Source: Haloechinothrix_A salitolerans
Lineage (GTDB): Bacteria; Actinomycetota; Actinomycetes; Mycobacteriales; Pseudonocardiaceae
Strand: one strand, 5' to 3'
Length of the DNA stretch: 64,000 nucleotides
Assembly: GCF_039544105.1 (NCBI RefSeq)
Contig: NZ_BAABLA010000003.1
Shown here: in pieces, positions 30,338 through 39,539 of the stretch
Position numbering within the stretch: position 1 is the first letter of the stretch
Layout: each line of letters starts with the position of its first letter
The notes under the pieces: generated by a model
Told to the model about the DNA's origin: nothing
What the model saw: the letters and a program-made list of their open reading frames with translations, nothing else
Database searches by the model: none
Position numbers and translations under genes: made by a program

Positions 30338-30386
30338 CGCCGAGCGGCACTCGATAGCATCGGTAGTTACGGGGTGCCGCTCGGCG
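30338..30386 (+). promoter_or_regulatory. 13-bp perfect hairpin in the thrS leader
   Basis: CGCCGAGCGGCAC (30338-30350) pairs with GTGCCGCTCGGCG (30374-30386) around a 23-base loop, ending 46 bases before the thrS start. It may terminate the upstream gene or act as a leader structure for thrS. No T-box features (specifier loop, UGGN bulge) could be recognised. Confidence 0.5.
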
Positions 30387-30432
30387 CGGCCCCGTAGCAC
30401 CCACCCGTCCAGCCGAACACGAGGAGTTCACC

Positions 30433-32493
30433 GTGTCACAGCCGTCGCAGCTCGCCCCCGCACCCACCGGACGCGTGGTGGTGCCGGCGGGCACTACGGC
30501 GGGTGCCGCGGTGCGAGACGCCGACCTGCCGAGTAAAGGCCCAGATGCCGTCATCGTCGTCCGCGACGCCGAGGGCAACTTGCGCGACCTGTCCTGGGCG
30601 CCGGACGCCGACGTCGAGGTCGAGCCGGTCGCGGCCAACACCGAGGACGGTCGCAGCGTTATCCGTCACTCCTGCGCGCACGTACTCGCGCAGGCGGTGC
30701 AGCAGGAGTTTCCGCAGGCCAAGCTCGGCATCGGCCCGCCGGTCAAGGACGGCTTCTACTACGACTTCGGCATCGATCACCACTTCACCCCCGATGACCT
30801 GAAGGCGCTGGAGAAGCGCATGAAGCAGATCATCAAGGGTTCGCAGCGGTTCTCCCGCCGTGCGTTCGAGTCGGTCGAGGAAGCCAAGGCGGAGCTGGCC
30901 GACGAGCCGTTCAAGCTGGAGCTCGTCGACGTGAAGGGCGACGTCGACACCAGCGAGGTCATGGAGGTTGGTGGCGGCGAGCTGACCATCTACGACAACG
31001 TCAACCCGCGCACCGGCGAGCGCGTGTGGGGCGATTTGTGCCGGGGGCCGCACGTGCCGACCACCAAGCACATTCCCGCGTTCAAGCTGACCCGCGTCGC
31101 CGCCGCCTACTGGCGCGGCAACGAGAACAACCCACAACTGCAGCGGATCTACGGCACCGCGTGGGAGTCGGCCGAGGCGCAGGACGAGCACCTGGAACTG
31201 CTCGCCGAGGCCGAACGTCGCGACCACCGCAAGTTGGGCAGCGAGCTGGACCTGTTCAGCTTCCCCGAGGAGATCGGCTCCGGGCTCGCGGTGTTCCATC
31301 CGAAGGGCGGCATCATCCGGCGCGCCATGGAGGACTATTCGCGCGTCAAGCATGAGGAGGCGGGCTACGAGTTCGTCTACTCGCCGCACATCACCAAGAG
31401 CGCGCTGTTCGAGACCTCAGGGCACCTCGACTGGTACGCCGACGGCATGTTCCCGGCGATGCACCTCGACGCCGAGCGCGACGAGGACGGCACCGTCCGC
31501 AAGCCGGGGCAGGACTACTACCTCAAGCCGATGAACTGCCCCTTCCACAACTTGATCTTCGCGTCGCGTGGCCGGTCGTACCGGGAACTGCCGCTGCGCA
31601 TGTTCGAGTTCGGCTCGGTGTACCGCTACGAGAAGTCCGGCGTCGTGCATGGGCTTACCCGCGTCCGGGGCATGACTCAGGACGATGCCCACATCTACTG
31701 CACCGCGGAGCAGGTGCAGGACGAACTCAAGTCGCTGCTGACCTTCGTGCTCGACCTGCTGCGCGACTACGGCCTCGACGACTTCTACCTGGAGCTGTCC
31801 ACTCGAAACGAGGACAAGTACGTCGGCTCGCCCGAGGTGTGGGAGGAGGCCACCGAGGCGCTGCGGGTGGCGGCCACCGACAGCGGCCTCGAGCTGGTCG
31901 ACGACCCTGGCGGCGCGGCGTTCTATGGTCCGAAGATCTCGGTGCAGGCCAAGGACGCGCTTGGCCGCACCTGGCAGATGTCGACCATCCAGCTCGACTT
32001 CAACCTGCCGGAGCGCTTCGACCTCTCTTACACCGCCTCGGACGGCTCCCGGCAGGGGCCGGTGATGATCCACCGCGCGCTGTTCGGCTCGATCGAGCGG
32101 TTCTTCGGCGTCCTCACGGAGCACTATGGGGGCGCGTTCCCCGCGTGGCTGGCGCCGGTGCAGGTGGTCGGCATCCCGATCGCTGACGAGCACGCCCCGC
32201 ATCTACTTGACGTCGCCAAGGCGCTCAAGGCTCGCGGGATCCGCGTCGAGGTCGACACTGGCGACGACCGGATGCAGAAGAAGATCCGCACCCATACCAA
32301 GGAGAAGGTGCCGTTTCTCCTGCTCGCGGGCGGCAAGGACGTCGAGGGCGGCGCGGTGTCGTTCCGGTTCCGTGACGGCGGCCAGGTCAACGGCGTGCCG
32401 GTCGCCTCGGCCGTGGACATCATCGCGGACTGGGTCGAGCGCAAGGAGAACGCCTCGCCGACGGCGGAGGCCGTGGAAGCGGTGCTGGCGTGA
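30433..32493 (+). CDS. thrS: Threonyl-tRNA synthetase
   Basis: 686 residues, normal length. An N-terminal TGS-like part, the editing/alanyl-like domain (HSCAHVLAQAVQQ; FSRRAFESVEEAKAEL), class II core (LYRY-type motif 2 as FEFGSVYRYEKSG; zinc-site Cys369 in MNCPFH; motif 3 HRALFGSIERF) and the anticodon-binding C-terminus are in order. It charges tRNA-Thr. GTG at 30433 follows GAGGAG. The stop overlaps the HIT gene start, opening the thrS-to-pimA run seen also in mycobacteria. Confidence 0.97.
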   Translation: MSQPSQLAPAPTGRVVVPAGTTAGAAVRDADLPSKGPDAVIVVRDAEGNLRDLSWAPDADVEVEPVAANTEDGRSVIRHSCAHVLAQAVQQEFPQAKLGIGPPVKDGFYYDFGIDHHFTPDDLKALEKRMKQIIKGSQRFSRRAFESVEEAKAELADEPFKLELVDVKGDVDTSEVMEVGGGELTIYDNVNPRTGERVWGDLCRGPHVPTTKHIPAFKLTRVAAAYWRGNENNPQLQRIYGTAWESAEAQDEHLELLAEAERRDHRKLGSELDLFSFPEEIGSGLAVFHPKGGIIRRAMEDYSRVKHEEAGYEFVYSPHITKSALFETSGHLDWYADGMFPAMHLDAERDEDGTVRKPGQDYYLKPMNCPFHNLIFASRGRSYRELPLRMFEFGSVYRYEKSGVVHGLTRVRGMTQDDAHIYCTAEQVQDELKSLLTFVLDLLRDYGLDDFYLELSTRNEDKYVGSPEVWEEATEALRVAATDSGLELVDDPGGAAFYGPKISVQAKDALGRTWQMSTIQLDFNLPERFDLSYTASDGSRQGPVMIHRALFGSIERFFGVLTEHYGGAFPAWLAPVQVVGIPIADEHAPHLLDVAKALKARGIRVEVDTGDDRMQKKIRTHTKEKVPFLLLAGGKDVEGGAVSFRFRDGGQVNGVPVASAVDIIADWVERKENASPTAEAVEAVLA

Positions 32494-33041
32494 CGGACGG
32501 CCCCGAGCTGACCGAGCAGGACGGCGTCGGTGTGGCCGACGCGCTGCAGCGGCTGTGGACGCCGCACCGCATGGCCTACATCAAGGGCGAGGGCAAACCC
32601 GAGGACGATGAGCCGAAAGGCTGCCCGTTCTGCCGCATCCCCGAGATGGACGACGAGTCGGGTCTGGTCGTGGCGCGTGGCGGCGAGGTCTACGCGGTGC
32701 TGAATCTCTACCCGTACAACCCGGGGCACTTGATGGTGGTGCCGTACCGGCACGTCGCCGACTACACGGACCTGACGCCGACGGAGACGGTCGAGGTCGC
32801 CGAGTACACCCAGCGGGCGATGCGCGCCGTGCGGGCGGTCTCCGGCCCGCACGGGTTCAACATCGGTATGAACCAGGGCGTGATCGCCGGTGCGGGCATC
32901 GCGGCGCACCTGCACCAGCACCTGGTGCCCCGCTGGGGCGGCGACTCGAACTTCATGCCGGTCGTCGGCCACACGAAGGTGTTGCCGCAGCTGCTCGGCG
33001 AGACGAGGAAGCTGCTGGCCGACGCCTGGTACGACGTCTAA
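32490..33041 (+). CDS. HIT-domain protein
   Basis: 183 residues. The histidine triad HLHQHLVPRW is at the C-terminal side, preceded by GFNIGMNQGVIAGAGIAAH; CPFCRIPEMDDE and AVLNLYPYNPGHLMVVPYRH are typical of the Fhit/AP4A-phosphorylase-like actinobacterial group. Nucleotide hydrolase or transferase activity on a dinucleoside polyphosphate is likely. GTG overlaps the thrS stop. Equivalent to the mycobacterial Rv2613c position. Confidence 0.9.
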   Translation: MTDGPELTEQDGVGVADALQRLWTPHRMAYIKGEGKPEDDEPKGCPFCRIPEMDDESGLVVARGGEVYAVLNLYPYNPGHLMVVPYRHVADYTDLTPTETVEVAEYTQRAMRAVRAVSGPHGFNIGMNQGVIAGAGIAAHLHQHLVPRWGGDSNFMPVVGHTKVLPQLLGETRKLLADAWYDV

Positions 33042-33103
33042 CGGTGGTTTCAGCGGCCAGTCAATCAACCGTGATTGTCGTTGGTCGGGTCTAGCCTGGG
33101 GAC

Positions 33104-33340
33104 ATGGCAGACAACGCGAGAGATGCCGACGACTTCAGCGAACGGGAGCCGCCCGCTGACGGCGACCCGTTCGGCCTCGAGGCGTACCTCGAACACCAGC
33201 GCGCGGAGTTCGCCAACGGCCCCACCATGGCTGAGCTGCTCGCCCGAGCCGACAGGCGGCGAGCAGGCGGCATGGGGGTCTCTCGCGACTCGATAGTCCG
33301 CATCCAGCGCGAACTGCGCGACGAGGGCGAACGAGTGTGA
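33104..33340 (+). CDS. Small hypothetical actinobacterial protein
   Basis: 78 residues, acidic at the N-terminus (DDFSEREPPADGDPFG), then a helix-rich basic part (AEFANGPTMAELLARADRRR, GVSRDSIVRIQRELRDE). The C-terminal helix-turn pattern slightly resembles antitoxin DNA-binding segments but no toxin gene adjoins it. GGGG just before the ATG may serve as ribosome site. Codon use is normal for the genome. Function unknown. Confidence 0.6.
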   Translation: MADNARDADDFSEREPPADGDPFGLEAYLEHQRAEFANGPTMAELLARADRRRAGGMGVSRDSIVRIQRELRDEGERV

Positions 33341-33423
33341 AGTAACGGCCACAACGCGAAGATCGAACTTTATCCAGCGTAGTGACGGGACGTACCAAGG
33401 GTGCTGCTTCCTACCATGGCGAC

Positions 33424-33954
33424 GTGAACGAGACGGGACGGCTCACCGCGCGCGAGCGCGAAGCCTGGGACGGTTTCAGCACCGCCATCACAATGCTCAC
33501 CGAGCACCTGGAACGGCGGTTGCAGGCCGACGCCGGAATGCCGCACGCCCACTTCGCCGTCCTCGCCACGTTGGCCGACGCGCCGGAACGGACCTTGCGG
33601 ATGAACGAACTGGCGTGCGCGGTGCGGTTCTCCCGTAGCAGGCTGTCGCACGCCATCGGCAGGTTGGAGGCGGCAGGCTGGGTGCGGCGTACCCCGTGCC
33701 CGAGTGACAAGCGCGGCGCGCTGGCCACCCTCACCCCGGTTGGCGCGGACGCGCTGCGGGCGGCCACACCCGCGCGGGACGCCGCCGTCAAGTACGCGCT
33801 GTTCGACGGACTTACCGCTGAGCAGCTTGATCGGCTCGACGAGATCAGTGATGCCGTGATGAGGGCGTTGAACGAGACGTGTGACGTCGTCCACTCCGGT
33901 GACATGTCCGACCGGGAGTCTGACGGCTGCGCGCCTGACGGGCAGCTAGGCTGA
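33424..33954 (+). CDS. MarR-family transcriptional regulator
   Basis: 176 residues from GTG 33424 (an in-frame GTG at 33382 is an alternative). AHFAVLATLADAPERTLRMN, then ELACAVRFSRSRLSHAIGRL and EAAGWVRRTPCPSDKRGA show the MarR winged helix including the Asp-Lys-Arg wing. The C-terminal helix serves dimerisation. Expected to repress an efflux or oxidoreductase gene; no target operator is evident. It interrupts the conserved HIT-pgsA neighbourhood. Confidence 0.88.
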   Translation: MNETGRLTAREREAWDGFSTAITMLTEHLERRLQADAGMPHAHFAVLATLADAPERTLRMNELACAVRFSRSRLSHAIGRLEAAGWVRRTPCPSDKRGALATLTPVGADALRAATPARDAAVKYALFDGLTAEQLDRLDEISDAVMRALNETCDVVHSGDMSDRESDGCAPDGQLG

Positions 33955-33999
33955 TCGCACGTATCCGCTCGCGTCCCCGGAAGTTAGGCCCCGTCTCCG

Positions 34000-34608
34000 A
34001 TGCTGAACGTGTTCGCCCGTGCGTCGATCTCGCGTGTCGTCGACCCGATCGGGGCCGCGCTGGTGCGTGCCGGGCTGACCCCGAACGCGATGACGCTGAT
34101 CGGCACGGTGGGCGCGATCGTCTGTGCGCTGGCGTTCTTCCCGAACGACATGCTGCTGTGGGGCACCTTCACGGTGTGGGGCTTCGCGATGGTCGACATG
34201 CTCGACGGCGCCATGGCCCGCGCGACGAAGTCGACGCCGTTCGGCGCGGTGCTGGACTCGACCTGCGACCGGCTCACCGACGGCGCGGTGTTCGCCGCGA
34301 TCGCCTGGTGGGCGTTCACCGTCGCGGAGGACGGCGTCACCGCGGGTGTCGCGCTGTTCGTGCTGGTGCTGGCGCAGGTCATCTCCTACATCAAAGCCCG
34401 CGCTGAGGCGTCCGGCTTGAACGCGGACGGTGGCCTGATCGAGCGCGCCGAGCGGCTCATCATCGCCCTCGTCGGTACCGGGCTGGAAGGGTTCGGCGTG
34501 CCGTACGCGATTCCGGTGTCGTTGTGGTTACTGGCGGTGCTGTCGGTATTGACTTTGGTCCAGCGGGTACGCTCGGCGCGCACATCAGCGCGGGAGGTGA
34601 CGCCGTGA
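34000..34608 (+). CDS. pgsA: Phosphatidylinositol phosphate synthase (CDP-alcohol phosphatidyltransferase)
   Basis: 202 residues, six membrane helices. The family motif is complete: D66-x2-D69-G70-x2-A73-R74-x7-G82-x3-D86-x3-D90. In actinobacteria at this locus the enzyme makes phosphatidylinositol phosphate from CDP-diacylglycerol and inositol 1-phosphate, the first step to PI and PIM lipids. Its stop overlaps the next GTG, coupling it with the PIM acyltransferase and then pimA. Confidence 0.93.
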   Translation: MLNVFARASISRVVDPIGAALVRAGLTPNAMTLIGTVGAIVCALAFFPNDMLLWGTFTVWGFAMVDMLDGAMARATKSTPFGAVLDSTCDRLTDGAVFAAIAWWAFTVAEDGVTAGVALFVLVLAQVISYIKARAEASGLNADGGLIERAERLIIALVGTGLEGFGVPYAIPVSLWLLAVLSVLTLVQRVRSARTSAREVTP

Positions 34609-35534
34609 GCCGCACCACCGACTGGCTCAGCGACGCCGGGTTCGGCGCGGGGTGGCGGCTCGTGCGGCTGCTGCCCGCGAAGATGGCCGACGCGCTGTTC
34701 GCGGCCGGTGGCGACATCGCGGCGGTGCGCGGTGGCTCCGGCGTGTCCCAGCTGCGGCGTAACCTGCGGCGCGTCGTCCCGCAGGCGGACGACGACGAAC
34801 TGGACGAGCTCACCAAGAAAGCCATGCGCTCGTACGCGCGGTACTGGCAGGAGGCGTTCCGGCTACCGTCGATGGACCACATCAAGCTCGCCGAGCGTTT
34901 CGAGGCGGGCATCGAAGGCAGGGAGAACCTGGACGCCGCGCTGCGGGACGGCAACGGCGCGATCCTGGCATTGCCGCACAGCGGCAACTGGGACGCGGCC
35001 GGAGTGTGGCTCGTCAACCGCTACGGGCGGTTCACCACCGTGGCCGAGCGGCTCAAGCCGGAGTCGCTGTACCAGCGGTTCGTCAGCTACCGGGAGTCGC
35101 TTGGCTTCGAGATCCTGCCGCTGACCGGCGGCGCGCGAGCACTGCCGCTTCTCAAGAATCGGTTGCGGGACAACGGCATCGTGTGCCTGCTCGCCGACCG
35201 CGACCTCAGCCGTTCCGGGATACCGGTCACGTTCTTCGGCGAGGAGACACGTATCCCCTCGGGGCCAGCGTGGCTCGCCGCCCGCACCGGCGCCGCGCTG
35301 CTGCCGGTGACCACATGGTTCACCGAGGACGGTTGGGGTTTGCGCATTCACCCTCGTGTCCGGGTGAACGACCGCGAGGAGATCGCGTCGGCCACGCAGC
35401 ACGTCGCGGACGCCTTCGCCGGGGACATCGCCGCGCATCCCGCCGACTGGCACATGCTGCAGAAACTGTGGCTGGCCGATCTCGATGAGACGAGACGGCA
35501 CGACCTCGACACCGCTGACGCCGGTGAGCCGTGA
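34605..35534 (+). CDS. Phosphatidylinositol mannoside acyltransferase
   Basis: 309 residues, LpxL/HtrB-like lauroyl-acyltransferase fold. The HX4D catalytic motif is present as HSGNWD, followed by VAERLKPESLYQRFVSYRES and VCLLADRDLSRSGIPVTFFG, which carries the conserved Asp-Arg pair. In mycobacteria the equivalent (Rv2611c) transfers palmitate to the mannose of PIM1/PIM2 on the cytoplasmic side of the membrane. GTG overlaps the pgsA stop. Confidence 0.92.
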   Translation: MSRTTDWLSDAGFGAGWRLVRLLPAKMADALFAAGGDIAAVRGGSGVSQLRRNLRRVVPQADDDELDELTKKAMRSYARYWQEAFRLPSMDHIKLAERFEAGIEGRENLDAALRDGNGAILALPHSGNWDAAGVWLVNRYGRFTTVAERLKPESLYQRFVSYRESLGFEILPLTGGARALPLLKNRLRDNGIVCLLADRDLSRSGIPVTFFGEETRIPSGPAWLAARTGAALLPVTTWFTEDGWGLRIHPRVRVNDREEIASATQHVADAFAGDIAAHPADWHMLQKLWLADLDETRRHDLDTADAGEP

Positions 35535-35544
35535 GGCTCGGCGC

Positions 35545-36708
35545 ATGAAGATCGGGATCGTCTGCCCGTACTCGTTCGCCGTGCCGGGTGGAGTGCAGGG
35601 TCACGTCGTAGAGTTGGCGAAGGCGCTGCTGGCCCGCGGCCACGAGGTCTCGGTACTCGCGCCCGCCGCCGCGGATTCGGAACTGCCCGACTTCGTGCAT
35701 CCCGCCGGAAGGGCGGTTGGGGTGCCGTTCAACGGTTCGGTCGCCCGGCTGCAGTTCGGTCCTGTTTCGTATGCCAGGGTGCGGCGCTGGATCGCAGCCA
35801 ACGACTTCGACGTCTTGCACCTGCACGAACCCGTGGTGCCCAGCCTGTCGATGCTGGCGCTGAAGGTGGCTGAGGGCCCGATCGTGGCGACGTTTCACCT
35901 GTCCACCGCTCGTTCCCGCACCATGCTCGGCTTCCGGCCGGTGCTGCGCCCGCTGTTCGAGAAGATCACCGCACGGATCGCGGTGTCCGCGCTGGCGCGC
36001 CGGGTGCAAGTGGAACACCTCGGCGGCGACGCCGTGGAGATCCCGAACGGCGTGAACGTGCCGTTCTACGCGAACGCGAAGCCGTTGCCGGGCTACCCGC
36101 GCCGCGGCGGCACGGTCGGTTTCGTCGGACGGTTCACCGAACCTCGTAAGGGCATGCCGGTGTTGCTTGACGCCTTGCGGCCGTTGCTGAGTGAGGTGCC
36201 TGACCTGCGGCTGCTTGTCGTCGGTGGGGGCGAGCCCGATGAGCTGTACGAACAGGCGGGGCCGGAACTGGCGGCGCGGATCGACCTGCTGGGCCAGGTG
36301 GACGACGAGACCAAGGCGAGCGCGTTGCGCAGCGTCGACGTCTACTGTGCGCCGAACCTGGGCGGGGAGAGCTTCGGCATGATCCTCACCGAGGCGATGG
36401 CGGCGGGCACGCCCGTGGTCGCCAGCGACCTGGACTCGTTCCGCCGCGTGCTCGCCGACGGAAAAGCAGGGGTGCTGACGCCGACGGGCGACGCGGCGGC
36501 GTTGTCGGCGACCCTGCGAAAGCTGCTTGGCGATGCTGACAGGCTGGCCGCGCTGTCCGCCGCTGGTACCGAGCGCGTGGCCGTTTACGACTGGCGACTG
36601 GTCTGTGAGCAGGTGCTGCGGGTCTACGAGACGGCGATCGCCGCCGACCCGCGCCGTGTCGGTGAGGCGCCGGTGGTCGCCACCGTTCCTTCGGAGCAGG
36701 ACACGTGA
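35545..36708 (+). CDS. pimA: Phosphatidylinositol alpha-mannosyltransferase
   Basis: 387 residues, GT-B fold of family GT4. Opening MKIGIVCPYSFAVPGGVQGH contains the Gly-rich membrane/GDP loop; VGFVGRFTEPRKGMPVLLDA and the E-x7-E motif in GGESFGMILTEAMAAGTPVV bind GDP-mannose. It adds the first mannose to phosphatidylinositol. The ATG at 35545 was chosen because the domain begins there; the longer frame overlaps the previous gene. Confidence 0.93.
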   Translation: MKIGIVCPYSFAVPGGVQGHVVELAKALLARGHEVSVLAPAAADSELPDFVHPAGRAVGVPFNGSVARLQFGPVSYARVRRWIAANDFDVLHLHEPVVPSLSMLALKVAEGPIVATFHLSTARSRTMLGFRPVLRPLFEKITARIAVSALARRVQVEHLGGDAVEIPNGVNVPFYANAKPLPGYPRRGGTVGFVGRFTEPRKGMPVLLDALRPLLSEVPDLRLLVVGGGEPDELYEQAGPELAARIDLLGQVDDETKASALRSVDVYCAPNLGGESFGMILTEAMAAGTPVVASDLDSFRRVLADGKAGVLTPTGDAAALSATLRKLLGDADRLAALSAAGTERVAVYDWRLVCEQVLRVYETAIAADPRRVGEAPVVATVPSEQDT

Positions 36709-37205
36709 GCACGACCGCGCTGCTCCTGCTGCTCACCGCCGTGGTACTGGTCGCGCTGCTGCTCGGCGCGGTGCTTGTGGCCACGGCCAACCGGCTGGAC
36801 CGGCTGCACGTCCGCACTGACGCGGGCTGGGCCGCACTGGACGCCGCGCTCGCACGCAGGGCCGTCGTCGCCCGCGCGGTCGCCAGCGCGGGCACCCCCA
36901 TGCCGCTCGCGGCCCGGCTGCGGGCGGCGGCCGACGCCGCCGAGTCCGCACCGCGCTCCGAGCGGGAAATGACCGAGAACGAACTCACTCGACTGCTCAG
37001 CCGCCTCGACCGGACCGTGCTACCCGACGGGCTCGCGCGCGAGCTATCCGACGCCGAGCACCGTGTGGTGATCGCGCGCCGGGTCCATAACGACGCCGTC
37101 CGTGACACCCTCGCGCTGCGGCGGCGCCGCAAGGTGCGCTACTTCCGGCTCGCCGGTAGCGCCCCCGCGCCGGAGTACTTCGAGATCGCCGAACCCGACC
37201 CGTGA
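36705..37205 (+). CDS. LemA-like single-span membrane protein
   Basis: 166 residues. One N-terminal membrane helix (LLLLLTAVVLVALLLGAVLV) is followed by a cytoplasmic or extracellular helical part (NRLDRLHVRTDAGWAALDAA, LARRAVVARAVAS) that resembles LemA proteins. The tail is basic then ends with FEIAEPDP. GTG at 36705 overlaps the pimA stop, so it belongs to the PIM operon and may be a membrane partner; no function is established. Confidence 0.7.
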   Translation: MSTTALLLLLTAVVLVALLLGAVLVATANRLDRLHVRTDAGWAALDAALARRAVVARAVASAGTPMPLAARLRAAADAAESAPRSEREMTENELTRLLSRLDRTVLPDGLARELSDAEHRVVIARRVHNDAVRDTLALRRRRKVRYFRLAGSAPAPEYFEIAEPDP

Positions 37206-37222
37206 GCGCAGGGCCTTCTTAC

Positions 37223-39331
37223 TCAGGCTGGGGCGTGCATTCCCTGCGGTAGTGGCTCGTACCGGCTGAACGTCCGGGTGAACGTCGCCGTGCCGGACGT
37301 CATCGACCGCAGGTCGATCGCGTAGCGCAGCAGCTCCGTGGCGGGCACCTCCGCCTTGATGATGCTGTGTCCGTCGCCCGCCGACTCGGTGCCGAGCACT
37401 CTCCCTCGGCGCGCGGACAGGTCGCCGAGCACCGTGCCGAGGTGTTCGTCCGGCATGGTTACCGAGACCTCGTCCAGCGGTTCGAGCAGGATGACCTTGC
37501 CGTTGGCCGCCGCGTCCTTGAGTCCGAGCGCCCCTGCCGTCTGGAACGCGGCGTCGGAGGAGTCGACGCTGTGCGCCTTGCCGTCCAGCAGCGTCACCCT
37601 GATGTCGATCACTGGGTTGCCGTCAAGCAGCCCCTTCGCCATCTGCGCCCGGACGCCCTTCTCCACGCTCGGAATGAACTGGTGCGGGATCGCGCCGCCG
37701 TAGATCTTGTCAACGAACTCGAACCCTGATCCTCGGGGGAGTGGTTCCACCTCCATCTCGCACACGGCGTATTGCCCGTGCCCACCGGACTGCTTGACAT
37801 GCTTGCCGCGCCCGTGCGCCTTGGCGGCGAACGTCTCCCGCAACGGGATGCGCACGTCTTCCGTGCCGACGTCCGCGCCACCGGAACGTAGCCGGGACAG
37901 TGCCACGTCGGCGTGCGCCTCGCCCATGCACCACAGCACCAGCTGGTTCGTTTCGGCGTTGCGCTCCAGCCGCAACGTTGGATCGCCAGCCACCAGCCGG
38001 GCGAGGTTGCGGGCGAGCGCGTCCTCGTCGCTGCGGTTGTTGGCGACCACCGCGACCGGCAGCAGCGGCTCCGGCATCGGCCAGGTGGCCATCAGCAGTG
38101 GATCGTCCGGCGAGGACACCGTGTCGCCGGTCTCGGCGGACGTCACCTTGGTCAGCGCGCACAGGTCACCGGCGACGCAGTACGGCACCTCCTCCAGCTC
38201 GGCGCCGCGCGCGGAGTACAGGTGCAGTATGCGCTCGTCAACGTCGTGGTCGGCGTGCCCGCGCTCGGCGAGTCCGTGACCGGACACGTGCACCTGCCGC
38301 TCCGGCCGCAGCGTGCCGGAGAAAACCCGCACGAGCGACACCCGGCCGACGTAGGAGTCCATCGTGGTGCGCACGACCTCGGCGGCGAGCGGGCCGTCCG
38401 GATCGGCGTGCAGCGGATCGTGCGGCTTGCCGCCTGGCGACGTCACCGCGGGCGGCTCGTGTTCTAGCGGCGACGGGAACGCCCTGGTCATCACCTCGAG
38501 CAACTCGGCGAGCCCGACGCCCGTTGTAGCGCAGACCGGGATGACGGGGTGGAACGATCCGCGCGCCACGGCGGTCTCCAGGTCGTCGATCAGCGTGGCC
38601 TCAGCGACCTCTTCACCGGCGAGGTAGCGGTCCATCAGCGTCTCGTCCTCGCTCTGCTCGATGACGCCCTCGATGAGTGCGTCCCTTGCTTCCGCCAGCG
38701 CGGCGAGGTCGTCGTCGGCAGGGGTGCCCGCCACCGGCGGGTAGCCGTTCGAGTAGTCCGACAGCCGCTGCGAGATCAACCCGATCAGTCCGGTGTCACC
38801 CGAGGGGAGGTAGAGCGGGAGCACGCCGCCACCGAACGCCTGCTGGCAGGCGGTGAGTTCGGCGTTCAGATCGGCACGAGGATGGTCGAGGCGGGAGATC
38901 ACCACGGCGCGGGGCATGCCGACGGCGGCACACTCGTGCCACAGCGCGACGGTGGTGTCGTCGATGCCGTCGGCGGCGCAGACGACGAACAGCGCGGAAT
39001 CGGCGGCGCGCAGGCCAGCTCGGAGCTCACCGATGAAGTCGACGTAGCCGGGCGTGTCGATGAGGTTGATCTTGATTCCGTCGTGACGAAGCGGAGCGAG
39101 CGCGAGGCCAACCGAGCGTTGCTGCCGCACGGCGGCCGGGTCGTGGTCGCAGACCGTGGTGCCCTCGACGACGCTGCCAGCTCGCGAGACGGTGCCGGTC
39201 GCGGCGAGCAGGGCTTCGGTGAGGGTGGTCTTGCCGGATCCCGACGGCCCGACGAGTGCCACGTTGCGCACGCTGGAGGGCGAAGCGACAGCGGTGCTCG
39301 AGCCGCCGTTGCGCGTATGTCTGTCAGCCAT
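37223..39331 (-). CDS. Elongation factor G-like GTPase (FusA2 type)
   Basis: 702 residues with EF-G domain order. The P-loop is GPSGSGKT, the G3 motif is DTPGYVDF where canonical EF-G has a His (the catalytic His is Tyr here), and the NKxD motif is SRLD. Domains II to V are recognisable (GRGKHVKQSGGHGQYA; PSVEKGVRAQMAKG). These substitutions characterise the actinobacterial EF-G-like group (e.g. Rv0120c), whose role in translation is unsettled, rather than canonical FusA. It is convergent with the LemA-like gene and monocistronic. Confidence 0.85.
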   Translation of the reverse strand: MADRHTRNGGSSTAVASPSSVRNVALVGPSGSGKTTLTEALLAATGTVSRAGSVVEGTTVCDHDPAAVRQQRSVGLALAPLRHDGIKINLIDTPGYVDFIGELRAGLRAADSALFVVCAADGIDDTTVALWHECAAVGMPRAVVISRLDHPRADLNAELTACQQAFGGGVLPLYLPSGDTGLIGLISQRLSDYSNGYPPVAGTPADDDLAALAEARDALIEGVIEQSEDETLMDRYLAGEEVAEATLIDDLETAVARGSFHPVIPVCATTGVGLAELLEVMTRAFPSPLEHEPPAVTSPGGKPHDPLHADPDGPLAAEVVRTTMDSYVGRVSLVRVFSGTLRPERQVHVSGHGLAERGHADHDVDERILHLYSARGAELEEVPYCVAGDLCALTKVTSAETGDTVSSPDDPLLMATWPMPEPLLPVAVVANNRSDEDALARNLARLVAGDPTLRLERNAETNQLVLWCMGEAHADVALSRLRSGGADVGTEDVRIPLRETFAAKAHGRGKHVKQSGGHGQYAVCEMEVEPLPRGSGFEFVDKIYGGAIPHQFIPSVEKGVRAQMAKGLLDGNPVIDIRVTLLDGKAHSVDSSDAAFQTAGALGLKDAAANGKVILLEPLDEVSVTMPDEHLGTVLGDLSARRGRVLGTESAGDGHSIIKAEVPATELLRYAIDLRSMTSGTATFTRTFSRYEPLPQGMHAPA

Positions 39332-39539
39332 GGCGGCCTCCTGTCCCAGCGGGAAGAGATGTGTCTTCGATCACACACCTGATCGCGATTCGGGGCAAGG
39401 GCACTACCGCACCTGACCGGCCACGTGGGTGGCACGAATCACCAAGTGGACTGCTGAAATACCCCCGTACTGGCCTGCTTGAGCGGTCCACGTGCGACGT
39501 AGGATGGCAATGAAGCCACGACTGAGAAAGGTTCTCGCA

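Noticed and set aside
30338..30386. T-box riboswitch for thrS
   Set aside because: A single stem with a 23-nt loop; no specifier loop, UGGN bulge or antiterminator could be found.
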